In this document: piece by piece, positions 36,841-47,586 of the stretch | How the letters are laid out: every line of letters begins with the position of its first letter | Numbering within the stretch: the first letter of the stretch is position 1 | Source of the DNA: Strongylocentrotus purpuratus | Taxonomy: Eukaryota; Echinodermata; Echinoidea; Camarodonta; Strongylocentrotidae | DNA: 64,000 bases | Assembly: GCF_000002235.5 (NCBI RefSeq) | Contig: NW_022145594.1 | Span: 20,799,390-20,863,389, forward strand | Reading direction: 5' to 3' | Made by a program: the position numbers and the translations under genes | Notes under the pieces: generated by a model | The model's input: only the letters and a program-made list of their open reading frames with translations | What the model was told of the DNA's origin: nothing | Databases searched by the model: none

Positions 36841-37971
36841 CAGGCGTGGATCCAGGATTTCTTAGGGGGGGCCCAAATTTGAAAAAAATCTGCACCACCC
36901 TACTCTTACATGCAGGTTCCGCTAAACGTTTCTCTAAGTAGGTGAGGGGGGGGGGGGGGGGGGGGGAGGTATTTACGATCAAGTAGAGCGTTGTGAAATC
37001 GGCGTGGTGTCTAAGGGCAAAGAATGTGCGGGGGTCAAGGGGTGGAACCCCCAGAAGCTCAGGGGTATAGGCATTTAATTGCGGTCAGATGAGCATATTA
37101 GCATACCTTATTTGTGACACTGGCAGGACACTAATTGGCGTCACTATTCTTTCTTTCTTTATGAATTTGCCATTGTCCCACAAACGCATTAAGAAGTATA
37201 ATTTATTAAACATTGAGGAAAAATCTCGGAAAATTATGTCATTTCAGCAACATTTGTAAATCACCGGTAATCACCGGTATCAAATTAGAAATAAACCACG
37301 TTTGAATTATATTTGGGGGCATCTGTCAGCCCCCCCCCCCAAGTCCCCTTCCCCATCAGTACGCCAGTGCCCCTCCCCCCCCCCCCCCCGATCTACACGT
37401 AACTGATCTCCCCTACCTTTCTTCTTTCTCTTTTTTTCTTTCCCTTTCTCTCCTATTTCCCTTTCCTTTCCCTTCCTACTCTCTGTTTTAGGTTTGCTAG
37501 GGGGAGGCAAGGGCCTTTTGGCCCCCCCCCTCCCCGATCCACACATTGTTGGCGGGATTAATCGCAACTGTTCTCCCCTTCTTATCACCCTTTTCTTTTC
37601 TTCTTCCTCTTTTTTGTTCCCTTTTAATTAGCTCTCCTCTATCCCTTTCCCTTCCTTCTCCTTTTTTTTTGGGGGGGGGAGGGAGAAGGAGGCAAGGGCC
37701 TTTGCCCCCCCCCCCCCGAACTACAACTTGTTGGCGGGAAAATTGCAACTGATTTCCCCCTTCTTTTCTTCTTCTCTTTTTTTCCTTCTCTTTATCCCCT
37801 CTTTACTTTTTTTCTTTCCTTTCCTTCCTTCTCTTTTATTTTTTGATGGGGGAGGGGGAGAGGTTACAGCTGGGAGGCAAGGCCCTTTCGGCCCCCCGAT
37901 CTCCTTTTCCCCATTTTCTTTTCTTCTTCCTCTTCTTTCTGTCCCTTTCTCTCCTTTTTCCTTCTTTTCCT

Positions 37972-38002
<31 letters not shown>

Positions 38003-38065
38003 TTTTTTTTGCGTTGGGGGGGGGGGGGGGGGGGGGGGGGGGCCAGGTCCACTCGGCCGCGCCTG
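36841..38065. mobile_element. Nested hAT-like non-autonomous element, left arm copy
   Basis: Begins CAGGCGTGGATCCAGG and ends GGACCTGG-like (read inverted) ...GCGCCTG. It is flanked by CCTGTGAA (36,833-36,840) and TCTGTGAA (38,066-38,073), an 8-bp duplication with one mismatch. CAGG-type ends with an 8-bp duplication fit hAT elements. The interior is mostly pyrimidine tract with G and C runs and about four diverged units of 150-180 bp (GATCTACACG, GATCCACACA and GAACTACAAC starts at 37,390, 37,541 and 37,717). No transposase. Confidence 0.8.
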
Positions 38066-38583
38066 TCTGTGAATGTGATACTCGTAGTAGTACAGAGTCT
38101 TGTAGCTATCTAACAATTTAAAACACGATCCCCCCCAAAAATATTCAGTCTAGACTACATTGTATACAGGGATACGTATAGTGGTGCCTGTGTGTTTCTT
38201 AAACTCTTTGTTGTCTTAGCCTAATTTGCCTCTGCTCTAGGCTCTATCTTTGAATTTTTGTTTGCTGTAAACACGATTAAGTTTTCTCTGTCATATATAG
38301 ATCTAGGTTCATACCTTTTTTGCGTTTTTTCAATTTGATAGAATGAACAGTTACGAGACATGCATCTAGATCATCTAGAGACTGTAGATCAACTAGATCT
38401 GGATCAAGAAATTTAATATAAATTTCAATGTTAGATAATGAAGGAGGGCTTTTTTTGGTAAAGAGAAAATCCAAATTAAAATAGAACAGTTAATTCTGCA
38501 AATGCTCATCAATGTTTAAATGATCATGCTCATTTCCTTTTATTCTAAGAATTAAATCCCCCCCCCCCCTCTCTCTTTTACAG

Positions 38584-38699
38584 GAAAATGTACAGAGACA
38601 CGTGTCGCAGTTAATGCATGCAGTACCAAATGCTTGCTTTCTTGGAGTATGTGCTTGAAACAAGAATGTCCTGGAGAAAACAGACCACCACAAGAGAAG
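38584..38699 (+). pseudogene. Left-arm copy of the element exon, frame broken
   Basis: The acceptor CTCTCTCTTTTACAG precedes it and GTAAAC follows, as in the right arm. Compared with the right-arm exon it carries +2 (GACACGTG) and +4 (GCATGCAG) insertions. From the same ATG it therefore reaches a stop after eight codons. It is probably a decayed copy. Confidence 0.55.
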
Positions 38700-38997
38700 G
38701 TAAACATATTTACTTTTGATCTAACTTGATTGTTTATTTTTTTTCAAGTAAAACAATATTTGAAATGAGTGAGGTCAAGGCCAAGCTGGAGGGGATGCGA
38801 AGGGCTGGTTTGAGAAGTATGTATTAATGGGATGGCTACAATGTATGTATGATTCCACATGAAAAAATTTGAGGCCTAGGCCTACAATGTACATGCAAGA
38901 CATTTTATGTTACAACAGAGATACATGTATGATGTAGGTATCAATGTTTTACTTTCATTCTCTTCTCTTTTCATTCAACAGACATACATGTACAGTA

Positions 38998-39075
38998 TGG
39001 ACTATGAAGTTCTACTTAGCCTCTTCAATGAACTGCTGGAGCTGCGACCGGGTATCAAAACCTTGGTATTATAAA
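38998..39075 (+). other. Short open frame after a good acceptor, uncertain
   Basis: An acceptor TTTTCATTCAACAG ends at 38,981. From ATG at 38,998 a 25-codon frame (MDYEVLLSLFNELLELRPG and a few more) runs to TAA. Its Leu/Glu-rich, helix-like composition is reminiscent of the start of the terminal exon at 43,235. It could be a remnant of a left-hand gene copy, but it does not join in phase to the left-arm exon. Confidence 0.2.
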
Positions 39076-39083
39076 CTTCATAA

Positions 39084-40440
39084 CCAGTGGCGGAGATATG
39101 TTGTTAGCCAGGGGGGAGGGGTCAGTGCCCCCCCCCCCACTTTTTCAAGTACTCCCAGTATGCCCCTTTTATGGCCTTTTCACATAGGTAAAGTGCCATA
39201 TTACTTTGACAAGTTCCCCTATTAATTTGTAAATTTGCCCCTTCCCATTTCACCTCTGATAAGTGCCCCTTATCCTTCGACAAGTTCCCATTATTCTATG
39301 CAATAAGTGTTCATTTTCCATTCTCATAACTGCCCTTTTTAATCTCTAGTAAGTGCCCCCTCCATCTCCTGATTAGTGCTCTTTTCATCTCTGATGAGTG
39401 TCCCATTTTGTCTCTAATAACTGCCACTTTTATTTGACACGCCCCTTTTCCTTCCTAATAAATGCTCTTTTTTCTGATCATAAGTACCCCTTACCCTTCT
39501 CATAATTACCCCTTTTCATCTCTGATAAGTGCCTTGTTTACTTTAACATGTGCCTCTTTTTCTTTTTAATAAGAGCCACTTCCCCATTCTCATAATAGCC
39601 CCCTTTCACCTCCAATAAATGCCCCTATTAAAATCTGATCTGCACCTCCCTTTTTGTCTCGCCTACGAGCAAAAAGTGAGACATAGGCGCTGCTTTTCTG
39701 GTGACGGCGGCGTCAACGGCGTCAACATCAAAAACTTAACCTAAGGTTAAGTTTTTGAATTTTTGATATAATTTTCAAAGTTTAAGTTTTTAGTCAATGA
39801 AACTTAGACTATAAGGTTATCAAGTATTCCCAATCACGTGAGAATTCCCATTCTCACAAGAGCCTTTTTTCATTCCTGGTGAGTGCCTCTTTCTGTAGGT
39901 CTAAGAAGTGCCCCATTTTCACCTCTGATAATTACCCTTTTTACATGACACATGCTCCTTTTCCTCTTATCCCTTTAGTGTCCCCTTTTCCTCTCATCAT
40001 TAAACGCGCCCCTAATTTCAAGCGACTAAGAGTAACTTCCCCCAAAGCTCGCTCGCATTTATAGATGATATAATTACATTACTTATTAAAGGTCTTTTCA
40101 GTCTTCCATTGTGAGAATGTGCTTATAACCCCATCAGGATTGGGTTTTTCCCTCTTAATAAGATGCAATTTTTTGTACTGCGACCTCACAAAACTTAAAA
40201 TTTTCCTCGCTCGCAAATCAATTTTCATACCATCACACCAAACTGATACTTAAGCAATATCTTGTATGGTGTATAAAGAGAAACAAATGTTGAAATCGTC
40301 CCTGATAATGTAGTCACAATGTAGGGGTATACCATTGTCTAAAAAAATGGATATTTTCGCTTTGAGATTCCCTTTTTTTCCAGAAAGTGCCTATTTTGTT
40401 GGTGCCCCCCCCCCCACTTTGGAAGACGCTCCGCCACTCC
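39084..40440. repeat. Degenerate AAGTGCCCCTTTT tandem repeat bounded by CCGCCACT-type ends
   Basis: About forty imperfect words like AAGTGCCCCTTTTCATCTCT at roughly 26-30 bp spacing fill the region. The left edge has CAGTGGCGGAGATAT, the right edge GACGCTCCGCCACT, an inverted pair. C runs sit just inside both edges. It looks like an old transposon filled with an expanded minisatellite. No reliable target duplication was found. Confidence 0.65.
39650..39840. repeat. Inserted dispersed repeat (TTTGTCTCGCCTACGAGC type)
   Basis: Non-minisatellite sequence interrupts the array: TTGTCTCGCCTACGAGC, GTGAGACATAGGCGC, GGTGACGGCGGCGTCAAC, AAAAACTTAACCTAAGG. I recall similar sequence as a common repeat of marine invertebrates; this is memory, not a search. 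The ACCTTAAG/AACCTAAGGTTAAG core is itself palindromic. Confidence 0.5.
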
Positions 40441-41980
40441 TGGGGGGACACATCAGTCAAAAGCGCGCACAGGGGGGGGGGGGGGGGGGGGGTTGAGGGG
40501 TAATGTGCCCCCCTCCGAAGCTGAAATTTTTAACCTGGATTTGGTCAAACTCCCAATAGATAAATATCATTCACAAATCTCTTCAAGCAGTACGTGTAAC
40601 TTCACCTTGCAAGCAGTATGTTTAATTTTTTTTATCACCTTGTATATTAGGCCCTGTATTTCAGCTCAAATTGTTTAGTGATTGTGGACAGGCGAAGCAG
40701 GAAAATAGAAATTTGGCCTTCATACACACAACCAGACCAGTGACACCATGAAACAGAAACACTATTACAATGATTACCGGTACTGAAACATAGTTTTCAA
40801 ACTACCAAGGAGAGGTAACCAGGAACCAAGGTATAATACAATGATGCAATTTTACCCATGTTGTAGTAGTACATGGTAGTAGTATGGATATCCCGCCTCT
40901 TCTTTTATGCACATCCTTTCCACTGATATCGCAAGTTTTAGAAAAAAGGGCCCAATGTCTGCATAACTAAGCAAGGTAGGAGTTCATTAAAACATGATGT
41001 AAAACATTAAGTATATCACACCAAAGCATCTCAATCTGACAGCACGATGTGGAGAAAAGTTAATGGTGTAGATAAATACACAAGAAATATGTTCATCGGC
41101 AGTCTAAGTCGAGCAATCATTTATAAAACTGAGGCTTTGCCAAGGCATCCATTTTAAGTATGTGTCTATAGGGCAAATAAGTGTAGTCAAGTACTCAAGT
41201 TTCCACCTGTCAGCCAAGATCAAACTTTTGGAATATAAGAGTTTTGGGGAGGGGTCATCTTTTATCAATTTCTGTTTATTGATATTAATTATAACATTTG
41301 GGAATGGGCCTATGAGTATGATTTATATATTGTATAAAACAAGCAACTGTTAATAAAAGGTCTGATATACCTTGGTGCGTGTGTGGACCACGGAGTAACC
41401 ATCACACTAAAGGATGTTATATACTATTGTACATTATTATTGTTTCTCTGGAAAAAATTGCAATCATTGAGTCAGGTATTTTTTTTTTTTTTTTAAAGAA
41501 ATCAGCATGTTTTTATAATGTGTTTTATAATAAGGGTGCAGGTCATGATACAAAAAAATTCCCTGGAGAAAAAAATAGTGCTCAGATTTAGCCTAAGTAT
41601 GCTTTGTTGAATTTTTAAAGAAAAAAGTAATCTACAAATGGAAGTAGCAGATGAGGTCATTTGTGCTTAATATTTGACCATCAATGTTATAATCTGTAAA
41701 CATATTAGTTTGTTGTAATAAAATGAATAAATGAATAAATCTTATATACAGTATTCCCTTCATATCTTTTCTTTTTAGTGTGCATATATGGTTGGAGAAA
41801 TAGAATCATATGTGGAAAAAATCTGGAAACAGAACGTGAGAGTTCAGAGAGAGAGAGAGAGAGAGCAAAAGAAAAAGGAAAGGAAATGAGAGAACTGTTT
41901 AATGGTGAGAGATGTTGATGCCGTGAAAATGAAAAATTTATAATGCAGTGAGACAGCGAGAGAGAGAAAAAAAAAAAAAA
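40441..41980. other. Centre of the element, nothing recognised
   Basis: G18 run at 40,472-40,491, otherwise AT-rich with a GA run at 41,847-41,866. No motif-bearing frame. Confidence 0.4.
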
Positions 41981-41989
41981 ATCCATCTT

Positions 41990-42157
41990 ATAAATGCGTT
42001 AATCGCCTCGCCGCTATGTGGCTCGTGGGCGATGCTCTGCATCGTCCTAGGGACAACCCCCCCCCCCCCCCCGATAGGCCCTGACAATGAAATCTGGAGA
42101 ACATACAGATTCACAAGGGCTGGACTACTCAGTCTCGTGGATCAAATAAAGAAATAA
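41990..42157 (+). pseudogene. HARBI1-like (PIF/Harbinger) transposase N-terminal fragment, broken
   Basis: From 42,083 the frame reads DNEIWRTYRFTRAGLLSLVD and ends at a stop at 42,155. It matches the pattern D-x-E-[IL]-x-R-x-Y/F-R-F-x-R-x-x-[LI] plus a hydrophobic helix that opens HARBI1-family transposases and nucleases. Just upstream, another frame reads ALHRPRDNPPP, and a C14 run (42,057-42,072) could have shifted one frame into the other. The DDE catalytic domain is not found downstream, so this is a truncated relic. It may be an older insertion in the element's centre rather than its own transposase, since PIF/Harbinger makes 3-bp, not 6-bp, duplications. Confidence 0.4.
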
Positions 42158-43035
42158 TGGAAGTTATTATAAAAGTATGTTTTTCTCTCTTGTTATGATA
42201 ATTGGAGAAAAAAAACCCTGTTAATCAGATTATATTAGTTTTAGCTTCAACTGTTTGATATTAATATGCATGTGGGCACAAATAGCAGCAACTGCGGTAA
42301 GTGATATCTACGGTATTCCTTGAGCTGCGGTAAATGATCTTATTGTATATGCCACTTACTGGTTTTCCATAGACCTGCGCACAAATGTTATCATATAATG
42401 CTATTTTAAAAAAAATCAATAGGATGGTGTACAAATCGAATATATTATGCCATTCTTTCCACTTAACTACATGTATTCAATATCCGTGTCATTCAAACAA
42501 TACAGGCAAACATTCCCTGATGTCATTAAGTTTACATCAATCTATCTTGCTTCTCTCCTTATAAACAAGCCATCTTCATTGGAATTCACATCCTGAATTC
42601 CAATGAAGATAGACACCTCTCTTGCATTGTACATGAAATATCCATTCACTGATCTCCGCATGAAGTACCCTCAATTTTACGCACAGAAAGCTCACACTAA
42701 CCCGTAACCAAAACCACCCTGAAATGATGACAATATTCAAAAGATCAATTCATTTGTAATCAAGTGTGGATTTTAATTCATTTGATCCCTTGATAGTCTG
42801 GGTTCGGTATACCGAAACAGGGGAGGGAGCAGCTTGTGGCGTGGAACCATAAGGACCAATGAGGTTCTTTTGGGACATAGTTTATATAAAATTACCAAGC
42901 TGAAACCTACCCTAATACCAGTCACATAAATCAATGCTCAACTGAGTATTTGTTGCGTTTTCCTCAATCATGACTTGTTGAGTTTTGTGCAGAAGTGCTA
43001 CAATCCATTGTTTGAGAATGTATATAGCGAGTAGT
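42158..43035. other. Centre of the element, small hairpin and no clear gene
   Basis: AT-rich. Contains the 42,572 hairpin and a 35-codon plus-strand frame beginning inside its 3' stem (ATG AAG ATA GAC) that has no splice support. Confidence 0.4.
42572..42610. other. Perfect 17-bp hairpin, 5-nt loop
   Basis: ATCTTCATTGGAATTCA (42,572-42,588), loop CATCC, then TGAATTCCAATGAAGAT (42,594-42,610). Every one of the 17 pairs is Watson-Crick. It is not explained by a flanking repeat. Confidence 0.9.
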
Positions 43036-43235
43036 TCAAATCAGGAGGGTCGCAAACTCCTTCTCAACCTCCATTGTTACATCTTGATTCCTGAAGAGCC
43101 TTGTGATTTGAGATGAACTTGGGAGAAGTTCCCACGTTGTTTTGGAGGCACACGCTCCTTGTGCTGACTGCTCCTCTTCAGCAACTACTACAGACAAGTC
43201 CACTTGTATCTTTGTAACCAATTCCAATAAGCCAG
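43036..43235 (-). CDS. Terminal exon of the right-arm gene (unknown protein)
   Basis: On the minus strand an acceptor TTTATTCATGAACAG (ending 43,236) is followed by 65 open codons after two leading bases, ending in TGA at 43,038-43,036. It starts GLLELVTKIQVDLSVVVAEEE and ends EVEKEFATLLI. The composition is mixed and acidic, unlike the simple-repeat frames nearby. Two leading bases fit the one trailing base of the right-arm exon at 45,169, so the two join in frame to give 101 residues. I recognise no domain. An independent reading as a chance frame is possible. Confidence 0.4.
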
Positions 43236-43579
43236 CTGTTCATGAATAAAATGTTAATTGAAAGAAGAAAAAAAAATCCAATATTGTTACAAGCACTTTA
43301 AGATCTAAAGCTGACATCACAAGTATATTTCTTTTTCTTCTTTCTTGTTGTTTTTCTTCTTCTAGTAATCTTCAAAGGGCTATTAGTTTTATATAAATTC
43401 ACTGTTTGCTCACTGGAGTACATTCCTTATTTTCCATGCCAACGAGAGATCCCAGATTAAAATATTACTTCTCATTATAGTCTGAAATGAAATACCATAT
43501 TGCTAAACATGTATTTTATTACTAATATACTACATGTCTGAGTAAAAGATCTAATCAAACATTCCGACCATTGTTTTAA

Positions 43580-43754
43580 AGACCGTCAATACTACTGGGC
43601 CAGAAGGGATTAGACCACCCAGCCAGGTCACTGACAGGTGGCTATCTCATCAACTCAGCTCTCAACTAACATAAGAAAGAGAGGATCATGGGGGACCAAC
43701 AGACACCGATTGGGAAGTTTTCTATATAGAGAGAGCAAGTAGGACAGTGGGGCT
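43580..43754. mobile_element. TTAA-flanked MITE, family K3, copy 2, in the element centre
   Basis: TTAA at 43,576-43,579 and 43,755-43,758 flank it. It is collinear with 19,852-20,038 and lacks a few internal bases. It lies inside the intron of the minus-strand gene model. Confidence 0.85.
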
Positions 43755-44389
43755 TTAAGAATAGCAATTAGCATTCATAGAAATGGCATAGAATTTACAT
43801 CCTTAAACTTTAAGCTTTGAAAACCTCGTTTTGATTTGAGTGTAACTTTTGAGTTATTAACAACCAAAATTTTCCAGTGATTTGTTTTTGTTTCACTTTT
43901 AGTACACAAACATATTTTTCTTTATCACACTTGCAGGATATAATCATATAAGATAATTTGATCTTGTACTGCTAGGCTGCCCCCCCCCCTCCCCCTCTAT
44001 TATACGAGTGTGAAAAAAGAATACAATTCTTTGTAGCCTTTCTTAATCACTAATCAAAATTTTGAACTTCAGTTAATGTTGTTTAAAGAATATATTATGA
44101 AAGTGAGATGGATTGCAGGTGGCAAGGGTGTATTGGTTGAGAATTGCAGGTAATAATTCATGCTCTACTATTATTAATTTTGTGTTACAACATAACCACT
44201 AAACAATAGAGCAGGTCGTAAAAATCAGATACACGTTTCACAAACTGGGGGTCAGCGTATTTTTAGTTTAATAATACAAAGGAAGATTTTTTAAACTGCC
44301 AATGATGAGTATCAATACATACAGCTCCACCAGCACCTGGAAAATCTGATTGTACGACACTTGTTCCTCAAGACATTTGCTCAACATCA

Positions 44390-44570
44390 ATTTCCTACGC
44401 TATTATCCAAATACTTAACTTCATCCCGGGATCCAACACTAGACCTTACCCTACACCTAACCTCAATCCCAATTGCAACCCTCGGCCTAACCCTACACAT
44501 TTGACAAATAAAGCCTTGAGCAGTCGTTGCAGGAGCAAATGTTTGGTCACTCCAAATGCCATGACAGGCT
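44390..44570 (+). repeat. Dispersed repeat R3 (CCTAACCCTACAC...CAAATAAAG), one of three copies
   Basis: CTAACCCTACACATTTGA, AAATAAAGCCTTGAGCAG and AGGAGCAAATGTTTGGT parallel 63,870-63,990 (CCCTACACTTTTGATG, AAATAAAGATGTGAGCAG, AAGCAAATGT) and, less closely, 59,230-59,420. The CCCTAA words are part of this repeat. Confidence 0.55.
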
Positions 44571-45017
44571 CACTTGCTATGACTTTATCTGTTTCTTTAC
44601 CACATTAAAAAAAAACCATTGTAATATTCATTATTAATTACCAGTCCATTGTGCTTTGCTCCTAATATGTCAGGCACAAGAGGCCATCGCTTTCAGGTAA
44701 GGGGCAGAACATCAAGACTGGAACCTCAAGGCACCCCATGATCTCTCAACAGGAAGCCCTCCTTCTCAATCCCTGGAACAGAATTATAAACAATTCAATA
44801 AATATATAACCAAATTTGAAATAAATAGCACTATTTAATATTTTAGTTGTCTTTAACGTTTACTTTTACAGCAAAATTTGAAGGTCGATTGTTATTTTTT
44901 TTTGTTGCTTGTTGTTCCTTTTCATGTATTGGACCCCCCCCCCCCCCCCTTTCCCCTGCACATGAGCTTAAAATGTTAATTCTAAAAAGAGAAACACTTC
45001 AGCAACGTGTTAGTAGA
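44571..45017. other. Centre of the element next to the right arm, nothing recognised
   Basis: AT-rich sequence with a C15 run at 44,935-44,949. Confidence 0.4.
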
Positions 45018-45168
45018 CATGTGGATTCATACATAGCCATCCCATGAATACTTCTCAAACCAGCCCTTTGCATCCCCTTCAGTTTGACCTTGACCTCACC
45101 TATTCAAAATTTTGTTTTACTTGAAAAAACTAAACAGATCAAGTTAGATCAAAAGTAAATATGTTTAC

Positions 45169-45274
45169 CTTCTCTTGTGGTGGTCTGTTTTCTCCAGGAC
45201 ATTCTTGTTTCAAGCACATACTCCAAGAAAGCAAGCATTTGGTACTGCATTAACTGCGACAAGTCTCTGTACAT
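45169..45274 (-). CDS. Coding exon of the foldback element, right arm (unknown protein)
   Basis: The exon runs 45,278-45,169 on the minus strand, after a strong acceptor (CTCTCTTTTACAG) and before the donor GTAAAC. From ATG at 45,274 all 35 codons are open: MYRDLSQLMQYQMLAFLEYV, then an Arg/Trp/Lys-rich tail (about residues 24-35), plus one base. It resembles an amphipathic helix followed by a basic patch. Joined in phase to 43,235-43,036 it gives 101 residues. An alternative is splicing to AG|GTGAGG at 45,100, adding about 33 codons to a stop at 44,999; that acceptor lacks a pyrimidine tract. The upstream promoter-like block at 47,587-47,656 faces the same way. Function is unknown. Confidence 0.4.
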
Positions 45275-45777
45275 TTTCCTGTAAAAGAGAGGGGGGGGGG
45301 GGATTTAATTCTTAGAATAAAAAGAAATGAGCATGATCATTAAATCATTGATGAGCATTTGCAGAATTAACTGTTCTCTTTTGGACTTTCTCTTTACCAA
45401 AAAAGCCCTCCTTCATTATCTAACATTGAAATTTATATTCAATTCCTTGATCCAGATCTAGTTGATCTACAGTCTCTAGATGATCTAGATGCATGTCTCG
45501 TAACTGTTCATTCTATCAAATTGAAAAAACGCAAAATAGATATGGACCTAGATCTATATATGACAGAGAAAACTTAATCGTGTTTACAGCAAACAAAAAT
45601 TCAAAGATAGAGCCTAGAGCAGAGGCAAATTAGGCTAAGCCAACAAAGAGTTTAAGAAACACACAGGCACCACTATACGTACCCCTGTATACAGTGTAGT
45701 CTAATTTGGGGGGATCGTGTTTTAATTTGTTAGACAGCTATGAGACTCTGTACGACTACGAGTATCACATTCACAGG

Positions 45778-47046
45778 CAGGCACAGATCCAGGGGGGCCG
45801 CCCCCCCCCCCCCCCCCCCCCACCCACAAAAAATAAAAAGAAAGAGAGAGAAGGAAAAGAAGGGAAAAAGGAGAGAAAGGGAAAGAAAGAAGAGGAAGAG
45901 GAAAAGAAAAGGGGGAAAAGAAGGAGATCGGGGGCCGAAAGAGCCTTGCCTCCCAGCTGTAACCTCTCCCCCTCCCCCCATCAAAAAATAAAAGAGAAGG
46001 AAGGAAAGGAAAAGAAAAAAAGTAAAGAGGGGATAAAGAGAAGGAAAAAGAGGAAGAAGAAAAGAAGGGGGAAATCAGTTGCAATTTTCCCGCCAACAAG
46101 TTGTAGTTCAGGGGGGGGGGCAAAGGCCCTTGCCTCCTCCTCCCTCCCCCCCCCAAAAAAAAAGGAGAAGGAAGGGAAAGGGATAGAGGAGAGCTAAAAG
46201 GGAACAAAAAAGAGAAGAAGAAAAGAAAAGGGTGATAAGAAGGGGAGAACAGTTGCGATTAATCCCGCCAACAATGTGTGGATCGGGGAGGGGGGGGGGC
46301 CAAAAGGCCCTTGCCTCCCCTAGCAAACCTAAAACAGAGAGTAGGAAGGGAAAGGAAAGGAAAATAGGAGAGAAAGGGAAAGAAAAAAAAGAGAAAGAAG
46401 AAAGGTAGGGGAGATCAGTTATGTGTAGATCGGGGGGAGGGGCACTGGCGTACTGATGGGGAAGGGGACCTGGGGGGGGGGGGTGACAGATGCCCCCCAA
46501 ATATAATTCAAACATGGTTTATTTCTAATTCGATACCGGTGATTTACAAATGTTGCTGAAATGACATAATTTTCCGAGATTTTTCCTTAATATTTAATAA
46601 ATTATACTTTTTAATGCGTTTGTGGGACAATGGCAAATTCATAAAGAAAGAAAGAATAGTGACGCCAATTAGTGTCCTGCCAGTGTCACAAATAAGGTAT
46701 GCTGATATGCTCATCTGACCGCAATTAAATGCCTATACCCCTGAGCTTCTGGGGGTTCCACCCCTTGACCCCCGCAGGTTCTTCGCCCTTAGACACCACG
46801 CCAATTTCACAACGCTCTACTTGATCGTAAATACCTCCCCCCCCCCCCCACCTACTTAGAGAAACGTTTAGCGGAACCTGCATGTAAGAGTGGGGTGGTG
46901 CAGATTTTTTTGTCTACCCCCCCCCCCCCCCCTCCCGGTTTTTGCTCATTTCGCCACTGCCGGTGTCACTATTACGTACCAATATTTGGCTTGCATAATT
47001 TCAAATTTGGGCCCCCCCCCCCTAAGAAATCCTGGATCCGCGCCTG
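45778..47046. mobile_element. Nested hAT-like non-autonomous element, right arm copy
   Basis: Mirror copy with ends CAGGCACAGATCCAGG and CCTGGATCCGCGCCTG, flanked by TTCACAGG (45,770-45,777) and TTCACAGT (47,047-47,054). Being at the same position in both arms with the same duplication, the insertion predates the present two-arm state or was copied from arm to arm. The 135- to 163-codon frames over it are purine/pyrimidine tract translations. Confidence 0.8.
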
Positions 47047-47586
47047 TTCACAGTCCAATTATTTACTGGTCTGTAGGCCTATAGGCCTCAAATTTTCTAC
47101 TCTCGTACTCGTCTACTATCTCGGTATCTGGTCCAAATTTTGGCGCTTGTTCACAACTCATGTCAACTGTGACCATGCTTTTTAGTGTTAGCTATTAACT
47201 TTCTTCTGACCCAACTATGAAAGCAGTTTTTCAACAGTTGGACCTAAACGTAACAAAAAGCTTGGATCATTGATGCAGCTAGCGCTAGCTAGTGAAGTGA
47301 TCTGCCTGTAGACCCTATACTCGTATCTGATTTTCAGAGAGGGTCTCGCCCGAAAGTTTGGGCCAAGGATCAAGGAGTGACGATGGCAATCGAGCTGAAA
47401 TATTTCTCACGACGATAAATAACGAATCAAAAGTTCGAGTGTAGATTACTCCTAAATTCATCAGATATATCCATTTTAAACCACTTCACAATGTACAGAC
47501 AAATCAGCAGATTCATACCTACAGCAGATATGTTTATAAATATGATTCAATTTACGAGATTTGAACGTAATTACAGCTGTACTCAC

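Larger units (their letters stand above)
35166..38861 (+). repeat. Left arm of the foldback element
   Basis: From outside in: terminus and AT-rich zone (to 35,395), 32-bp minisatellite (35,395-35,910), unique zone with promoter-like block (36,211-36,283), nested hAT-like element (36,841-38,065), then unique sequence with an exon-like block (38,584-38,699) and a coding-like tail ending at GATTCCACATG. Confidence 0.9.

Noticed and set aside
45706..46515. Frames of 135-163 codons on both strands in the right arm
   Set aside because: They are Arg/Lys/Glu or Pro/Ser/Phe translations of the pyrimidine-rich interior of the nested element; sense and antisense are both open.
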